Shown here in pieces: positions 1 to 6,264 of a stretch of 7,937 nucleotides of DNA. The stretch is from the NCBI GenBank assembly GCA_023430545.1, contig JAEZAF010000184.1:1-7937 (forward strand). The letters are read 5' to 3'. Every line of letters starts with the position of its first letter. The first letter of the stretch is position 1. A program made the position numbers and the translations under genes. The notes under the pieces were generated by a model that ran no database searches, was not told the origin of the DNA, and saw only the letters and a list, made by a program, of their open reading frames with translations. This stretch comes from Chloroflexota bacterium (GTDB taxonomy: Bacteria; Chloroflexota; Anaerolineae; Aggregatilineales; Phototrophicaceae).

Positions 1-407
1 CAGCCGTTGTGCGGCACTTCCGTGATTTCGAGCACGGTATCACCCAGTGACAGGCGCTGACCGGCCTGAAGGTTCTCGTCGCTCAGGTCGAGGTCAACAA
101 AGAGTTGGTCGCCAGCCAGTGACCAGCGCTCGCGGTCCGGCGCAATGGCTGCGATCACGCGGCTGTTCATCAGGGCGAGCTGCGCACCCGGCACTGCGCT
201 GCCGTCGTCGGTGTGACGGCTGCCACGTGCCAGCCAGTTATCCCCCACCAGCCCGACTTCGGTATCAAGCTGCGCCTCTTCAAGCACTTCACGCTGGCCG
301 ATGTCTGGCCGACGCACGATCATCTCAAGAACGCCGTTGTCCTTCGGAGATGGACCAGAACTCACTGCACGGGCTTCGAGTTCAGTCATGGTCAGATGTG
401 GATGCAT
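1..407 (-). CDS. MOSC-domain protein, N-terminal part (runs off left edge)
   Basis: The reading frame starts at an ATG at 407 and stays open to the window edge, giving 135 complete codons. A strong Shine-Dalgarno (AGAGGAG) lies about 6 bases upstream, which supports this start over the internal ATG at 389. The protein reads MHPHLTMTELEARAVSSG at its N-terminus. It continues with GLVGDNW (about 52-58), LMNSRVIAAIA, ERWSLAGDQLFVDLDL (about 93-108), then LEITEVPHNG, with the next codon beginning TG. That series is typical of small stand-alone MOSC proteins, a fold shared with the C-terminal domain of molybdenum-cofactor sulfurase. Family members are thought to handle sulfur on a conserved cysteine and some act in molybdopterin-ligand chemistry. 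The split TG codon sits where that cysteine is expected (PHxGC), but its third base is outside the window. The substrate cannot be told. The family call is confident and the function is inference. Confidence 0.85.
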   Translation of the reverse strand, partial: MHPHLTMTELEARAVSSGPSPKDNGVLEMIVRRPDIGQREVLEEAQLDTEVGLVGDNWLARGSRHTDDGSAVPGAQLALMNSRVIAAIAPDRERWSLAGDQLFVDLDLSDENLQAGQRLSLGDTVLEITEVPHNG

Positions 408-434
408 ACTGGCTCCTCTTCGGTGATGCGACGG

Positions 435-454
435 ATTAATGTCCGGACGATAAT
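435..454. promoter_or_regulatory. 20-bp operator-like palindrome upstream of the MOSC gene
   Basis: The 20 bases ATTAATGTCCGGACGATAAT are symmetrical about 444.5. The core GTCCGGAC is a perfect 8-bp palindrome and the outer ATTA/TAAT arms also match, so 8 of 10 base pairs are symmetrical. The site lies 28 bases upstream of the MOSC start codon on the minus strand, a good place for a dimeric repressor. No regulator gene is present in the window, so the binding protein is unknown. Confidence 0.45.
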
Positions 455-490
455 GTTAGTCTACTTTCTCAGGACCCTGCTGCGAACGAT

Positions 491-553
491 CCAATACTGT
501 CCAATTCTGACACAAAGGAGAGCTGTTTGCACCAAACGGTGTTTGTCACAAAT
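491..553. repeat. Cluster of short tandem and palindromic repeats in the divergent spacer
   Basis: Two head-to-tail 10-base units, CCAATACTGT (491-500) and CCAATTCTGA (501-510), match at 8 of 10 positions. Downstream are two related 13-base palindromes 16 bases apart, GTTTGCACCAAAC (525-537) and GTTTGTCACAAAT (541-553). A weaker third copy is at 505-517. The second palindrome overlaps the candidate -35 box of the 619 gene, so the cluster could be a set of operator half-sites. It sits between the MOSC gene and the 279-aa gene. The repeats are seen directly and the regulatory role is inferred. Confidence 0.4.
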
Positions 554-572
554 CACAGAACAGGCTTAAAGT
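543..572 (+). promoter_or_regulatory. Candidate sigma-70-type promoter for the 279-aa gene
   Basis: TTGTCA (543-548, 5 of 6 to TTGACA) and TAAAGT (567-572, 4 of 6 to TATAAT) are separated by 18 bases. Transcription would start near 579, about 40 bases before the ATG at 619 and ahead of its ribosome binding site AGGGG (606-610). A better-looking hexamer, GATAAT at 599-604, lies too close to the start codon to leave the ribosome binding site in the message. Confidence 0.35.
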
Positions 573-618
573 AGTACGCATCACATGACCTGTTTACAGA
601 TAATCAGGGGCGAACGTA

Positions 619-1458
619 ATGTTCCGATGGTTTACGGACAGCGAAAATGACAGCGCTGTGTGGAAGCTTTTCAATCGGCTGGCGGCGCAAAAACCGTTGT
701 TTCTTTCCAGTTATTGGTCTGGTTATCGGCTTGAAGTGGCTTATCGGGTGGTGCCGGTAGGCCCCGTAAACGCTGAGCCGGAGCGCTGGCAGCGGTGTCT
801 GTTGATGGTCGATGCCAGCGGCATGACGATCTACCCGCAGACACCCACGATGGATGCCAAGCGGGTGCTGGCGGTTGCAGACTGGCGCTGGTTTGGGCGA
901 CCGGTGAAGTATCAGGACGGCGAAAACGAAATCTGGCTGCATGTGGAAACTAACGGGCTGTGGCATGTGATTCAGCTTCGCATGTACTACTCGCAGATGC
1001 AGAAGCTGGTCCGTGCCCTGAAGCAGGTCGCACCGCCGGACCTGACCAAAGCCTACCGCCGTCATCGCCCCTACATCCATTATGGACCGGTTCCCGCGTT
1101 CCCGGCAGAGCAGGATCTGTACGGGGTATGGACCGTGCTGCCAGCGATGCGCCGCCTGTATATCATGCCGCTGCATCTGGTGATCTTCGACGGCGCGTTT
1201 GTCGAGCGCTGTCTGCTGCTGGAAGAGCTTCAGCAGATCGAAGCGCTGCGCCGTCTGGATGCGCCGGGGGAAGATGGTGTGACGCGCTTTAAAGTGATGC
1301 CGCCGGTCAAAGAGGATATCGCGCCGGTCGAGTCACTGGCGTTTACACTGGTCGATTATCATTCTTTCGGTGAAGCGCTGGCTGAGGCGGCCAAGCGTTC
1401 GCTGGAAGATCCGATTATGGTCAAAAAGAAGAAAGGCGCGGATGAGGAAGGTGAATGA
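619..1458 (+). CDS. Conserved-looking hypothetical protein, possible tandem PH-like domains
   Basis: This is a 279-aa protein that I do not recognise by name. The ATG at 619 is preceded by AGGGG at 606-610 with an 8-base gap. There is no signal peptide or membrane helix, so it should be cytoplasmic or peripheral. It appears to have two similar halves, each a run of short hydrophobic beta-like segments closed by an amphipathic helix. Half one is residues about 58-137, ending YSQMQKLVRALKQV. Half two is about 166-264, with RRLYIMPLHLVIFDGAFVERCLLLEELQQIEALRR and ending FGEALAEAAKRSLEDP. This arrangement resembles bacterial PH-like domains, but the assignment is inferred from the pattern alone. 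The tail is strongly charged (KKKKGADEEGE). A membrane-protein gene follows on the same strand 136 bases later, so co-expression is possible. Function is unknown. Confidence 0.85.
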   Translation: MFRWFTDSENDSAVWKLFNRLAAQKPLFLSSYWSGYRLEVAYRVVPVGPVNAEPERWQRCLLMVDASGMTIYPQTPTMDAKRVLAVADWRWFGRPVKYQDGENEIWLHVETNGLWHVIQLRMYYSQMQKLVRALKQVAPPDLTKAYRRHRPYIHYGPVPAFPAEQDLYGVWTVLPAMRRLYIMPLHLVIFDGAFVERCLLLEELQQIEALRRLDAPGEDGVTRFKVMPPVKEDIAPVESLAFTLVDYHSFGEALAEAAKRSLEDPIMVKKKKGADEEGE

Positions 1459-1594
1459 TGGAATTCTTATCCTATATGGAACCTTCTGCGCCTCTCGTTC
1501 GTAGAGACTCACAGCGGTGTATATGCTGGTAGGCTGACAGATTGCTGTGAGGCTTTGTACTGTGCCCTAAAACCGTTTAAAGGATGTTCCACTG

Positions 1595-2338
1595 ATGAAT
1601 GATGAGCTGGCGAGAAAAATCAGGGCGCGGGTGGAATACCGGCTGGCGAAGGCCCCACGCTATGCAACGCTTAACGCGCTGCTGTTTTCACTGGTAGCGG
1701 CGGCATTTGGGCTTCTTGTGATTATGATGCCCTACGATTTCAGTTTCTTTGCTGGCTATGTGATGCTTTTCGGCATCATCGGCTGGTCGGGATTGACTGC
1801 GCTGTATGCCATCGGGTTGTTCGTTCAGTCCGGTGCATGGGGACGCCGCCGCGAACAGGTGATACAGAATGAGATCCTTGCGGCGACGGAGCGCTACGAT
1901 CTGGAAGAAGACGAGTGGGTCGATCTGCATCTGAAGGTCTCGCAGGAAGTTGAGCAAAATGCGCAGTCGTTTCGTCGTCTGCTGATTCATGGTCTGTTGA
2001 ACGGCTTCGGCTGGGTAGGCGGCTTTGGTCTGGTAGGCTTTTTCTGGTTCTTTTTGGCTTCGAGTGCGGATTTCACAGGCGACTTTCTGGCAGTGATGCC
2101 GCTGATCTCACTGCTGTCGATCGCGCTGGTGCCGATGTATGTGCTCTTCCAGAAGCCAGAGCAGAATGTCGAGCATCTGCGTGCGGTGTATGGTGGAAAA
2201 CCCAAGCGCAGAGTGGCAGAAGCAGATCCTGATTACAGCCGCCTGATCCAGACCGGCGATGATGGCGAACTGGTCTATGAGGACGATGAGACAGACACAC
2301 CCGACGAGAAGCCGAAGGTGGATCATCGCGGTATATGA
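1595..2338 (+). CDS. Four-helix membrane protein, probable duplicated 2TM domain
   Basis: This is a 247-aa integral membrane protein. The start ATG at 1595 has AAAGGA (1579-1584) ten bases upstream. Four hydrophobic spans are visible at residues about 26-46, 52-76, 130-155 and 162-186. Each pair follows a basic or charged amphipathic stretch (ARKIRARVEYRLAK before the first; LKVSQEVEQNAQSFRR before the second). The first pair contains LNALLF and IIGWSGLTALYAIGLFV, which resembles the Pfam-type 2TM domain (asparagine in helix 1, a GW motif in helix 2). The second pair looks like a diverged copy. A soluble loop of about 50 residues (YDLEEDEWVD) separates the pairs, and an acidic tail (VYEDDETDTPDE) ends the protein. 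A weak promoter-like pair, CTGACA (1534-1539) and TGTACT (1556-1561) with a 16-base spacer, lies upstream, so it may be transcribed on its own. Function is unknown. Confidence 0.88.
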   Translation: MNDELARKIRARVEYRLAKAPRYATLNALLFSLVAAAFGLLVIMMPYDFSFFAGYVMLFGIIGWSGLTALYAIGLFVQSGAWGRRREQVIQNEILAATERYDLEEDEWVDLHLKVSQEVEQNAQSFRRLLIHGLLNGFGWVGGFGLVGFFWFFLASSADFTGDFLAVMPLISLLSIALVPMYVLFQKPEQNVEHLRAVYGGKPKRRVAEADPDYSRLIQTGDDGELVYEDDETDTPDEKPKVDHRGI

Positions 2339-2376
2339 CGAATAATGGAGACACAGAACCTGTCTGAAAATGAAGT

Positions 2377-2396
2377 GGGCGGGAAGTATCCCGCCC
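2377..2396. terminator. Bidirectional terminator-like hairpin between convergent genes
   Basis: GGGCGGGA (2377-2384) and TCCCGCCC (2389-2396) form a perfect 8-bp GC-rich stem with a 4-base loop, AGTA. Outer GAAG (2372-2375) and CTTC (2400-2403) can extend it across a small asymmetric bulge. It lies 38 bases after the 247-aa gene and 5 bases beyond the exporter's stop codon on the other strand. Read on the minus strand it is followed by ACTTCATTTTC, a weak T-rich run; on the plus strand no T-tract follows directly. Confidence 0.65.
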
Positions 2397-2401
2397 GTGC
2401 T

Positions 2402-4000
2402 TCAGGCAGTTTTGGCCTGTGCCTTTTGTTTAGGCTGTAACTGATCCTCGACCAGCAGGGCAGCCAGCAGCGCACTGATCCATGCCAGCCCTGCGCCGAT
2501 GTACATCATCAGGCGGAAGGTTTGCAGGAAAGACTCGGCGACAGCGGTATCGACCACGGCGACCACTTCACCGGATGTGCCTTCCGGGGCATCGGTCGCA
2601 CCGAGACGGTCCGCCGTGGCGATGACTTCACGGCGCACCTCGTCCGGGACAGCGCTGGCGTCCAGTGAGGCTGTGAGGGTATTCATGAAGGTGCTGAGCG
2701 CGATCCCGCCCATGATGGCAATCGCCAGCACTCCCGCCGCACGCGAGACGGCGTTATTGATCCCTGACGCGACACCCGCACTGCGCTGCGGCACCGATCC
2801 CATGACCGACGTCGTCAGCGGTGCAACGGTGATCCCCATCCCGAGGCCGAGCAGCACCGCCCCCGGAAAATAGGTCGTCCAGTAGCTGTTGATGCCGTCT
2901 GTGATTCCTGGCAGAGACAGCGCGATAAAGCCAAAGCCCACCAGCGCCGGACCGATCACCAGCGGCAGGCGCGGCCCAAAGCGGTTGACGACATTTCCCA
3001 TCCACGGCGAGATGATCATCAGCAGGATGGAGAAAGGCAGCAGCGCGAGGCTGGCCTGCGTGCCGGTGTAGCCCTGTATCTGCTGAAGGTTCAGCGGGAA
3101 GAACAGCAGCGCACCCGCCAGCGCTCCGTACAGGAACAGCGTCAGGGCGTTCGCGCCGGTGAAGGTGCGCGAGGCGAACAGCTTCAGTGACACCATTGGA
3201 TTGCGAATGCGCGACTCCACCACGACAAACGCGATCAGCGCCAGCACACCGATCACCAGTGAGGCGTACAGCACCGGCGTCGGGGCGAGTCGATCCGCAT
3301 CGAAGCGGCCAAGCTCGGTCGCGCCGAAGACAATCCCCGCCAGCCCGATTGTGACCAGCGCCGTCCCGAGGAAATCGGTCTGACGCGGCGCATCCTCATC
3401 GCGGCTTTCCGGCACATAGCGCAGCAGGGCGAAGACCGCCAGCGCCGCCAGCGGGATATTGATGAAGAAGATCCCGCGCCAGAAGTCAGCATCCACCAGC
3501 AGGCCGCCCAGAATCGGGCCGAGGATCGAGGTCATGGTGGTGAAGGATGACCAGATGCCAATCGCACGCCCGCGCGACGCGTCATCGAAGTAGGCCGAGA
3601 CAATCGCCAGACTGCCCGGCACCATCAGTGCGCCGCCGATGCCCTGTAGGGCGCGTCCGGCAATCAGCAGACCGGAAGTGGGTGCAAAGCCGCAGGCGAT
3701 TGACGCGGCGGTGAAGAGGGCAATCCCGATCAGGTAAATTCGACGCCGTCCATAGCGGTCTCCGAGCGAACCGCCGACGAGGATCAGCGAGGCCAGCATC
3801 AGTTGATAGATATTGACGATCCAGAGCAGGTCGCCACCGCTGGCCTGAAGTTCCGCCTGAATCGCAGGCAGGGTGATGTTGAGCGCAGTCTGATCGATAA
3901 AGGCCATACTGGAAGCGGAGATCGTCGCGACCAGTACCCAGAAGCCGGTGCGTCCGCCAGTGTGGTCTGATGTCGGTGTGTCGTCGTGTGTTGTCGTCAT
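2402..4000 (-). CDS. DHA2-type MFS multidrug exporter (EmrB/QacA-like)
   Basis: A 532-aa inner-membrane antiporter of the major facilitator superfamily, of the size and helix richness expected for the 14-span DHA2 family, which exports drugs or other small molecules using the proton gradient. Family motifs are in order. FIDQTALNITLPAIQ in helix 1 carries the membrane aspartate (D36). GGSLGDRYGRRR at about 76-87 is motif A. RALQGIGGA with R116 is motif B. SILGPILGGLL at about 158-168 is the antiporter motif C. FWRGIFFINIP at about 173-183 is typical of DHA2 proteins. I chose the ATG at 4000 because MTTTHDDTPTSDHTGG is a normal hydrophilic N-terminus. A GTG at 4033 would add 11 residues (SRQRRRQRDL...) without a better ribosome binding site. 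The ribosome binding site at 4000 is itself weak (GGGA about 4 bases away, GGAGAA farther off). The gene lies 109 bases downstream of the 73-aa membrane protein and may share its transcript. The substrate is unknown. Confidence 0.92.
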   Translation of the reverse strand: MTTTHDDTPTSDHTGGRTGFWVLVATISASSMAFIDQTALNITLPAIQAELQASGGDLLWIVNIYQLMLASLILVGGSLGDRYGRRRIYLIGIALFTAASIACGFAPTSGLLIAGRALQGIGGALMVPGSLAIVSAYFDDASRGRAIGIWSSFTTMTSILGPILGGLLVDADFWRGIFFINIPLAALAVFALLRYVPESRDEDAPRQTDFLGTALVTIGLAGIVFGATELGRFDADRLAPTPVLYASLVIGVLALIAFVVVESRIRNPMVSLKLFASRTFTGANALTLFLYGALAGALLFFPLNLQQIQGYTGTQASLALLPFSILLMIISPWMGNVVNRFGPRLPLVIGPALVGFGFIALSLPGITDGINSYWTTYFPGAVLLGLGMGITVAPLTTSVMGSVPQRSAGVASGINNAVSRAAGVLAIAIMGGIALSTFMNTLTASLDASAVPDEVRREVIATADRLGATDAPEGTSGEVVAVVDTAVAESFLQTFRLMMYIGAGLAWISALLAALLVEDQLQPKQKAQAKTA

Positions 4001-4109
4001 GAGGTCCCGTTGTCTTCTCCGTTGCCTGCTCACAGCATCTGAGATGAGACGGGGACCGGTGATCTTTCACGATCCGGAGAAGCGAGAGGGTATCTCAGTC
4101 GGTGTGACG

Positions 4110-4331
4110 CTATTTCAGCTCGAAGCGTTCGCCGTTCTGTGCGGTGGGGACGGTAGGGCCAGTCGTCTCAGTGACGGTATCCTCGTCTTCATAATCTGGT
4201 TCCATCGACCGGCTGCGGACCCAACTGATCCCCATAAAGACTAGAAAGACCGCCGCTACAGCGAGAAAGATGACCTCATCCCAAGGGCCTAACGCGCCGT
4301 GTGCCACGACCGTGAATGATGTATTCAACAT
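4110..4331 (-). CDS. Small single-span membrane protein of unknown function
   Basis: This is a 73-aa protein that I do not recognise. It has a short N-terminus (MLNTSFTVVAHGALGPWDE), one clear hydrophobic helix at residues about 19-38 (EVIFLAVAAVFLVFMGISWV), then RSR, and an acidic, threonine-rich tail (EPDYEDEDTVTETT). The positive charges directly after the helix predict that the N-terminus is outside and the tail is in the cytoplasm. TGGAAA lies about 6 bases before the ATG at 4331 and is a modest ribosome binding site. The organised layout (helix, basic stop-transfer, charged tail) and the upstream promoter-like dyad argue for a real gene and not a chance frame. It precedes the DHA2 exporter on the same strand by 109 bases and may be co-transcribed, but a functional link is only conjecture. 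Confidence 0.7.
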   Translation of the reverse strand: MLNTSFTVVAHGALGPWDEVIFLAVAAVFLVFMGISWVRSRSMEPDYEDEDTVTETTGPTVPTAQNGERFELK

Positions 4332-4463
4332 AACAGTTTCCAGTGCTCATCTGATATGGCTATTTTACTGCGGATTGCGTCGGTTCTCGATAGCCGATCA
4401 CGACAGGGTTGGGATATGCCGGTACGATCATCAGACGTTGCAATTTTGACTCTGAAAATGCGG

Positions 4464-4495
4464 ATTATATCCCAATATATCGCAAATTTGGGATA
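4464..4495 (-). promoter_or_regulatory. Consensus -10 box overlapped by a TTGGGATA dyad
   Basis: On the minus strand the bases at 4469-4464 read TATAAT, a perfect -10 hexamer that could serve the 73-aa gene with a leader of about 125 bases. No good -35 box is visible. An inverted repeat, TATCCCAA (4468-4475) and TTGGGATA (4488-4495) with a 12-base spacer, overlaps this hexamer. A third TTGGGATA lies at 4409-4416. A second dyad, TATCGCA (4478-4484) and TGCGATA (4510-4516), is interleaved with the first. The arrangement suggests a repressor operator, but the regulator is unknown. Confidence 0.4.
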
Positions 4496-4664
4496 AATTT
4501 TCGACGATCTGCGATAAAGTGGGTTAATCGAGTAGAGCTAAACCTGAGAAAATCTGTGTCGTCTCTGCAAAGGTAATCACGAGAAGATGCAGGCACGTGC
4601 CGCTGCACATCTGTCTGTATCTGTAATCTTTCAGGCCACGCGCATCCCTCATGCTAAAATTTTC

Positions 4665-4673
4665 TGCTATACT
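4665..4673 (+). promoter_or_regulatory. Extended -10 promoter for gatA
   Basis: TGCTATACT matches the extended -10 form TGnTATAAT with one mismatch. No -35 box is seen 16-18 bases upstream, which is common for extended -10 promoters. Transcription would start near 4680, giving a leader of about 38 bases with GAGG at 4702-4705 ahead of the gatA ATG at 4718. The rest of the 386-base divergent spacer (4332-4717) holds the TTGGGATA sites on its left side; I see no RNA gene or convincing coding region in it. Confidence 0.5.
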
Positions 4674-4717
4674 CGGCCAAACTTTTCACCCACTGACAAC
4701 TGAGGCAATTACCTATT

Positions 4718-6202
4718 ATGACGGATCTCACTGGACTGACGATCACCCAGATCCTCGCGGGTCTGGAAGCAGGCGAGTTTTCGTCGGTCGAACTGACACG
4801 CGCCTACCTCGACCGCATCGCTGTGGTGGACCCCACGATCAAAGCCTACATCACCGTAACCTCGGACCGTGCGCTGGCAGATGCTGAACAGGCCGACCGT
4901 CAGCGTAAGGAGGGCGATACCCGTCCGCTGCTCGGGGTTCCGCTGGCGATCAAGGATGTGATCTCTACCAAAGACATCGAGACGACCGCCGCATCCAAAA
5001 TCCTGAAGGGCTTCGTGCCGGTCTTTAACGCCACCTGCGTCCAGCGGCTGGTGGATGCCGGGATGGTGATGCTCGGCAAGCTCAATCTCGACGAATTCGC
5101 GATGGGGTCTTCGACCGAGAACAGCGGCTTCTTCATCACGCGCAATCCGTGGGATCTGGAGCGCGTGCCGGGTGGCAGCAGCGGTGGCAGTGCGGCGGCA
5201 GTCGCGGCGGATCTGTGCGCGGGTGCATTAGGGACCGATACCGGCGGCAGCATCCGCCTACCGGGGGCGTTCTGCGGTATCCCGGCGCTGAAGCCGAGCT
5301 ACGGGCGCATCTCACGCTACGGCCTGATTGCCTATGGTTCGTCACTCGATCAGCCGGGGCCGATGACACACAGCGTCGAAGATGCGGCGCGTCTGCTTCA
5401 GGTGATGGCCGGCCAGGACCCACTGGACGCCACCAGCATGACAACCGAAGTCCCGGATTATCTGGCGGCGCTGCGCGAAAACGCTGATGCGGACAAACCG
5501 CTGGCCGGTCTGCGCGTCGGCATCCCGAAGGAATACTTTGTACCGGGGATGCAGCCGGAAGTCGAGGCGGCGGTGCGGGCGGCAATTGCCCATCTGGAAA
5601 GCCTCGGTGCGGTGATCGTGGAAGTCAGTTTGCCGCACACCGAATACAGCCTGCCGGTCTATTACATCCTGGCGAAGGCCGAAGCCAGCGCCAACCTCGC
5701 CCGCTATGACGGCATCCGCTATGGTCAGCGCGTGGAAAAAGGCCAGATGTGGGACACCTACAAGGCGACCCGCGCTCAGGGCTTAGGGGATGAGGTCAAG
5801 CGCAGCATTATGCTGGGGACGTATACGCTCTCGGCGGGTTATTATGATGCATGGTATGGCAAGGCGGCACAGGTCCGCACACTGATCAAGCAGGACTTTG
5901 ACAATGCCTTCAAAGAGGTCGATGTGCTGGCGTGTGCCACCGCGCCGACCACCGCTTTCAAAATCGGCTCGAATACCGATGACCCGCTTCAGATGTACCT
6001 GACCGATGTGCTGACGATCTCGGCCAATCTCGGCGGCATCTGCGGGCTGAATGTGCCGTGCGGTTTCGACAATGACGGCCTGCCGATTGGCATGCAGCTT
6101 CTGGGTGCGGCCTTCAACGAACAGACCGTGCTGCGCGTCGGCCATATCTACGAGCGCACGACCGACTGGATCAAACGCAAGCCCGCGCTTCAGGTGTCAT
6201 AA
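4718..6202 (+). CDS. gatA: Glu-tRNA(Gln)/Asp-tRNA(Asn) amidotransferase subunit A
   Basis: A 494-aa amidase-family enzyme, close to the usual GatA length of about 485. GatA hydrolyses glutamine and passes the ammonia to GatB, which amidates misacylated Glu-tRNA(Gln) or Asp-tRNA(Asn) in the cytoplasm. The Ser-cisSer-Lys triad is intact: K79 in GVPLAIKD, S154 in PGGSSGGSAAAVAA and S178 in GTDTGGSIRLPG. These are the same numbers as in the well-studied Staphylococcus aureus GatA. KLNLDEFAMGSSTENS (about 121-136), ALKPSYGRISRYG and LDQPGPMTHSVEDAA are further GatA hallmarks, and YTLSAGYYDAWYGKA and NLGGICGLNVPCG follow near the C-terminus. The start is supported by GAGG 12 bases upstream and an extended -10 promoter. 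No gatC or gatB is next to it: upstream is a divergent gene and downstream a convergent one. It is therefore a monocistronic gatA, with its partners presumably elsewhere. A general amidase is the only alternative and fits less well. Confidence 0.95.
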   Translation: MTDLTGLTITQILAGLEAGEFSSVELTRAYLDRIAVVDPTIKAYITVTSDRALADAEQADRQRKEGDTRPLLGVPLAIKDVISTKDIETTAASKILKGFVPVFNATCVQRLVDAGMVMLGKLNLDEFAMGSSTENSGFFITRNPWDLERVPGGSSGGSAAAVAADLCAGALGTDTGGSIRLPGAFCGIPALKPSYGRISRYGLIAYGSSLDQPGPMTHSVEDAARLLQVMAGQDPLDATSMTTEVPDYLAALRENADADKPLAGLRVGIPKEYFVPGMQPEVEAAVRAAIAHLESLGAVIVEVSLPHTEYSLPVYYILAKAEASANLARYDGIRYGQRVEKGQMWDTYKATRAQGLGDEVKRSIMLGTYTLSAGYYDAWYGKAAQVRTLIKQDFDNAFKEVDVLACATAPTTAFKIGSNTDDPLQMYLTDVLTISANLGGICGLNVPCGFDNDGLPIGMQLLGAAFNEQTVLRVGHIYERTTDWIKRKPALQVS

Positions 6203-6223
6203 AACGCGATTTCTGTTCGGTAG

Positions 6224-6245
6224 GGGGCGGCCTGTGTGCCGTCCC
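6224..6245. terminator. Terminator-like hairpin between gatA and the GAF gene
   Basis: GGGGCGGC (6224-6231) pairs with GCCGTCCC (6238-6245) over 8 bp, with one G-T wobble and a 6-base loop CTGTGT. It sits in the 62-base gap between two convergent stop codons, so it could end transcripts from both sides. No T-tract follows on either strand, so the strength of intrinsic termination is uncertain. Confidence 0.5.
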
Positions 6246-6264
6246 GCTGCCTCTTCTGCATCGT

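Noticed and set aside
604..1176. 190-aa open frame on the minus strand
   Set aside because: It lies entirely opposite the well-supported 279-aa gene, has no ribosome binding site and has a composition (His/Arg/Pro-rich) typical of an antisense shadow.
4001..4033. GTG start at 4033 adding 11 residues to the exporter
   Set aside because: The extension is very basic, has no ribosome binding site of its own, and the ATG at 4000 gives a normal N-terminus; kept only as an alternative.
4039..4098. Inverted repeat CTGAGAT (4039-4045) / ATCTCAG (4092-4098) between the 73-aa gene and the exporter
   Set aside because: Only 7 bp of stem around a 46-base loop; too weak to call a terminator or attenuator.
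4416..4496. 26-codon frame (MPVRSSDVAILTLK...) in the divergent spacer
   Set aside because: No convincing ribosome binding site, and it runs through the operator-like repeats that better explain this stretch.
5136..5585. 149-aa open frame on the minus strand inside gatA
   Set aside because: Antisense to catalytic motifs of gatA; Pro/Arg/Ser-rich low-quality sequence expected from a GC-rich gene read backwards.
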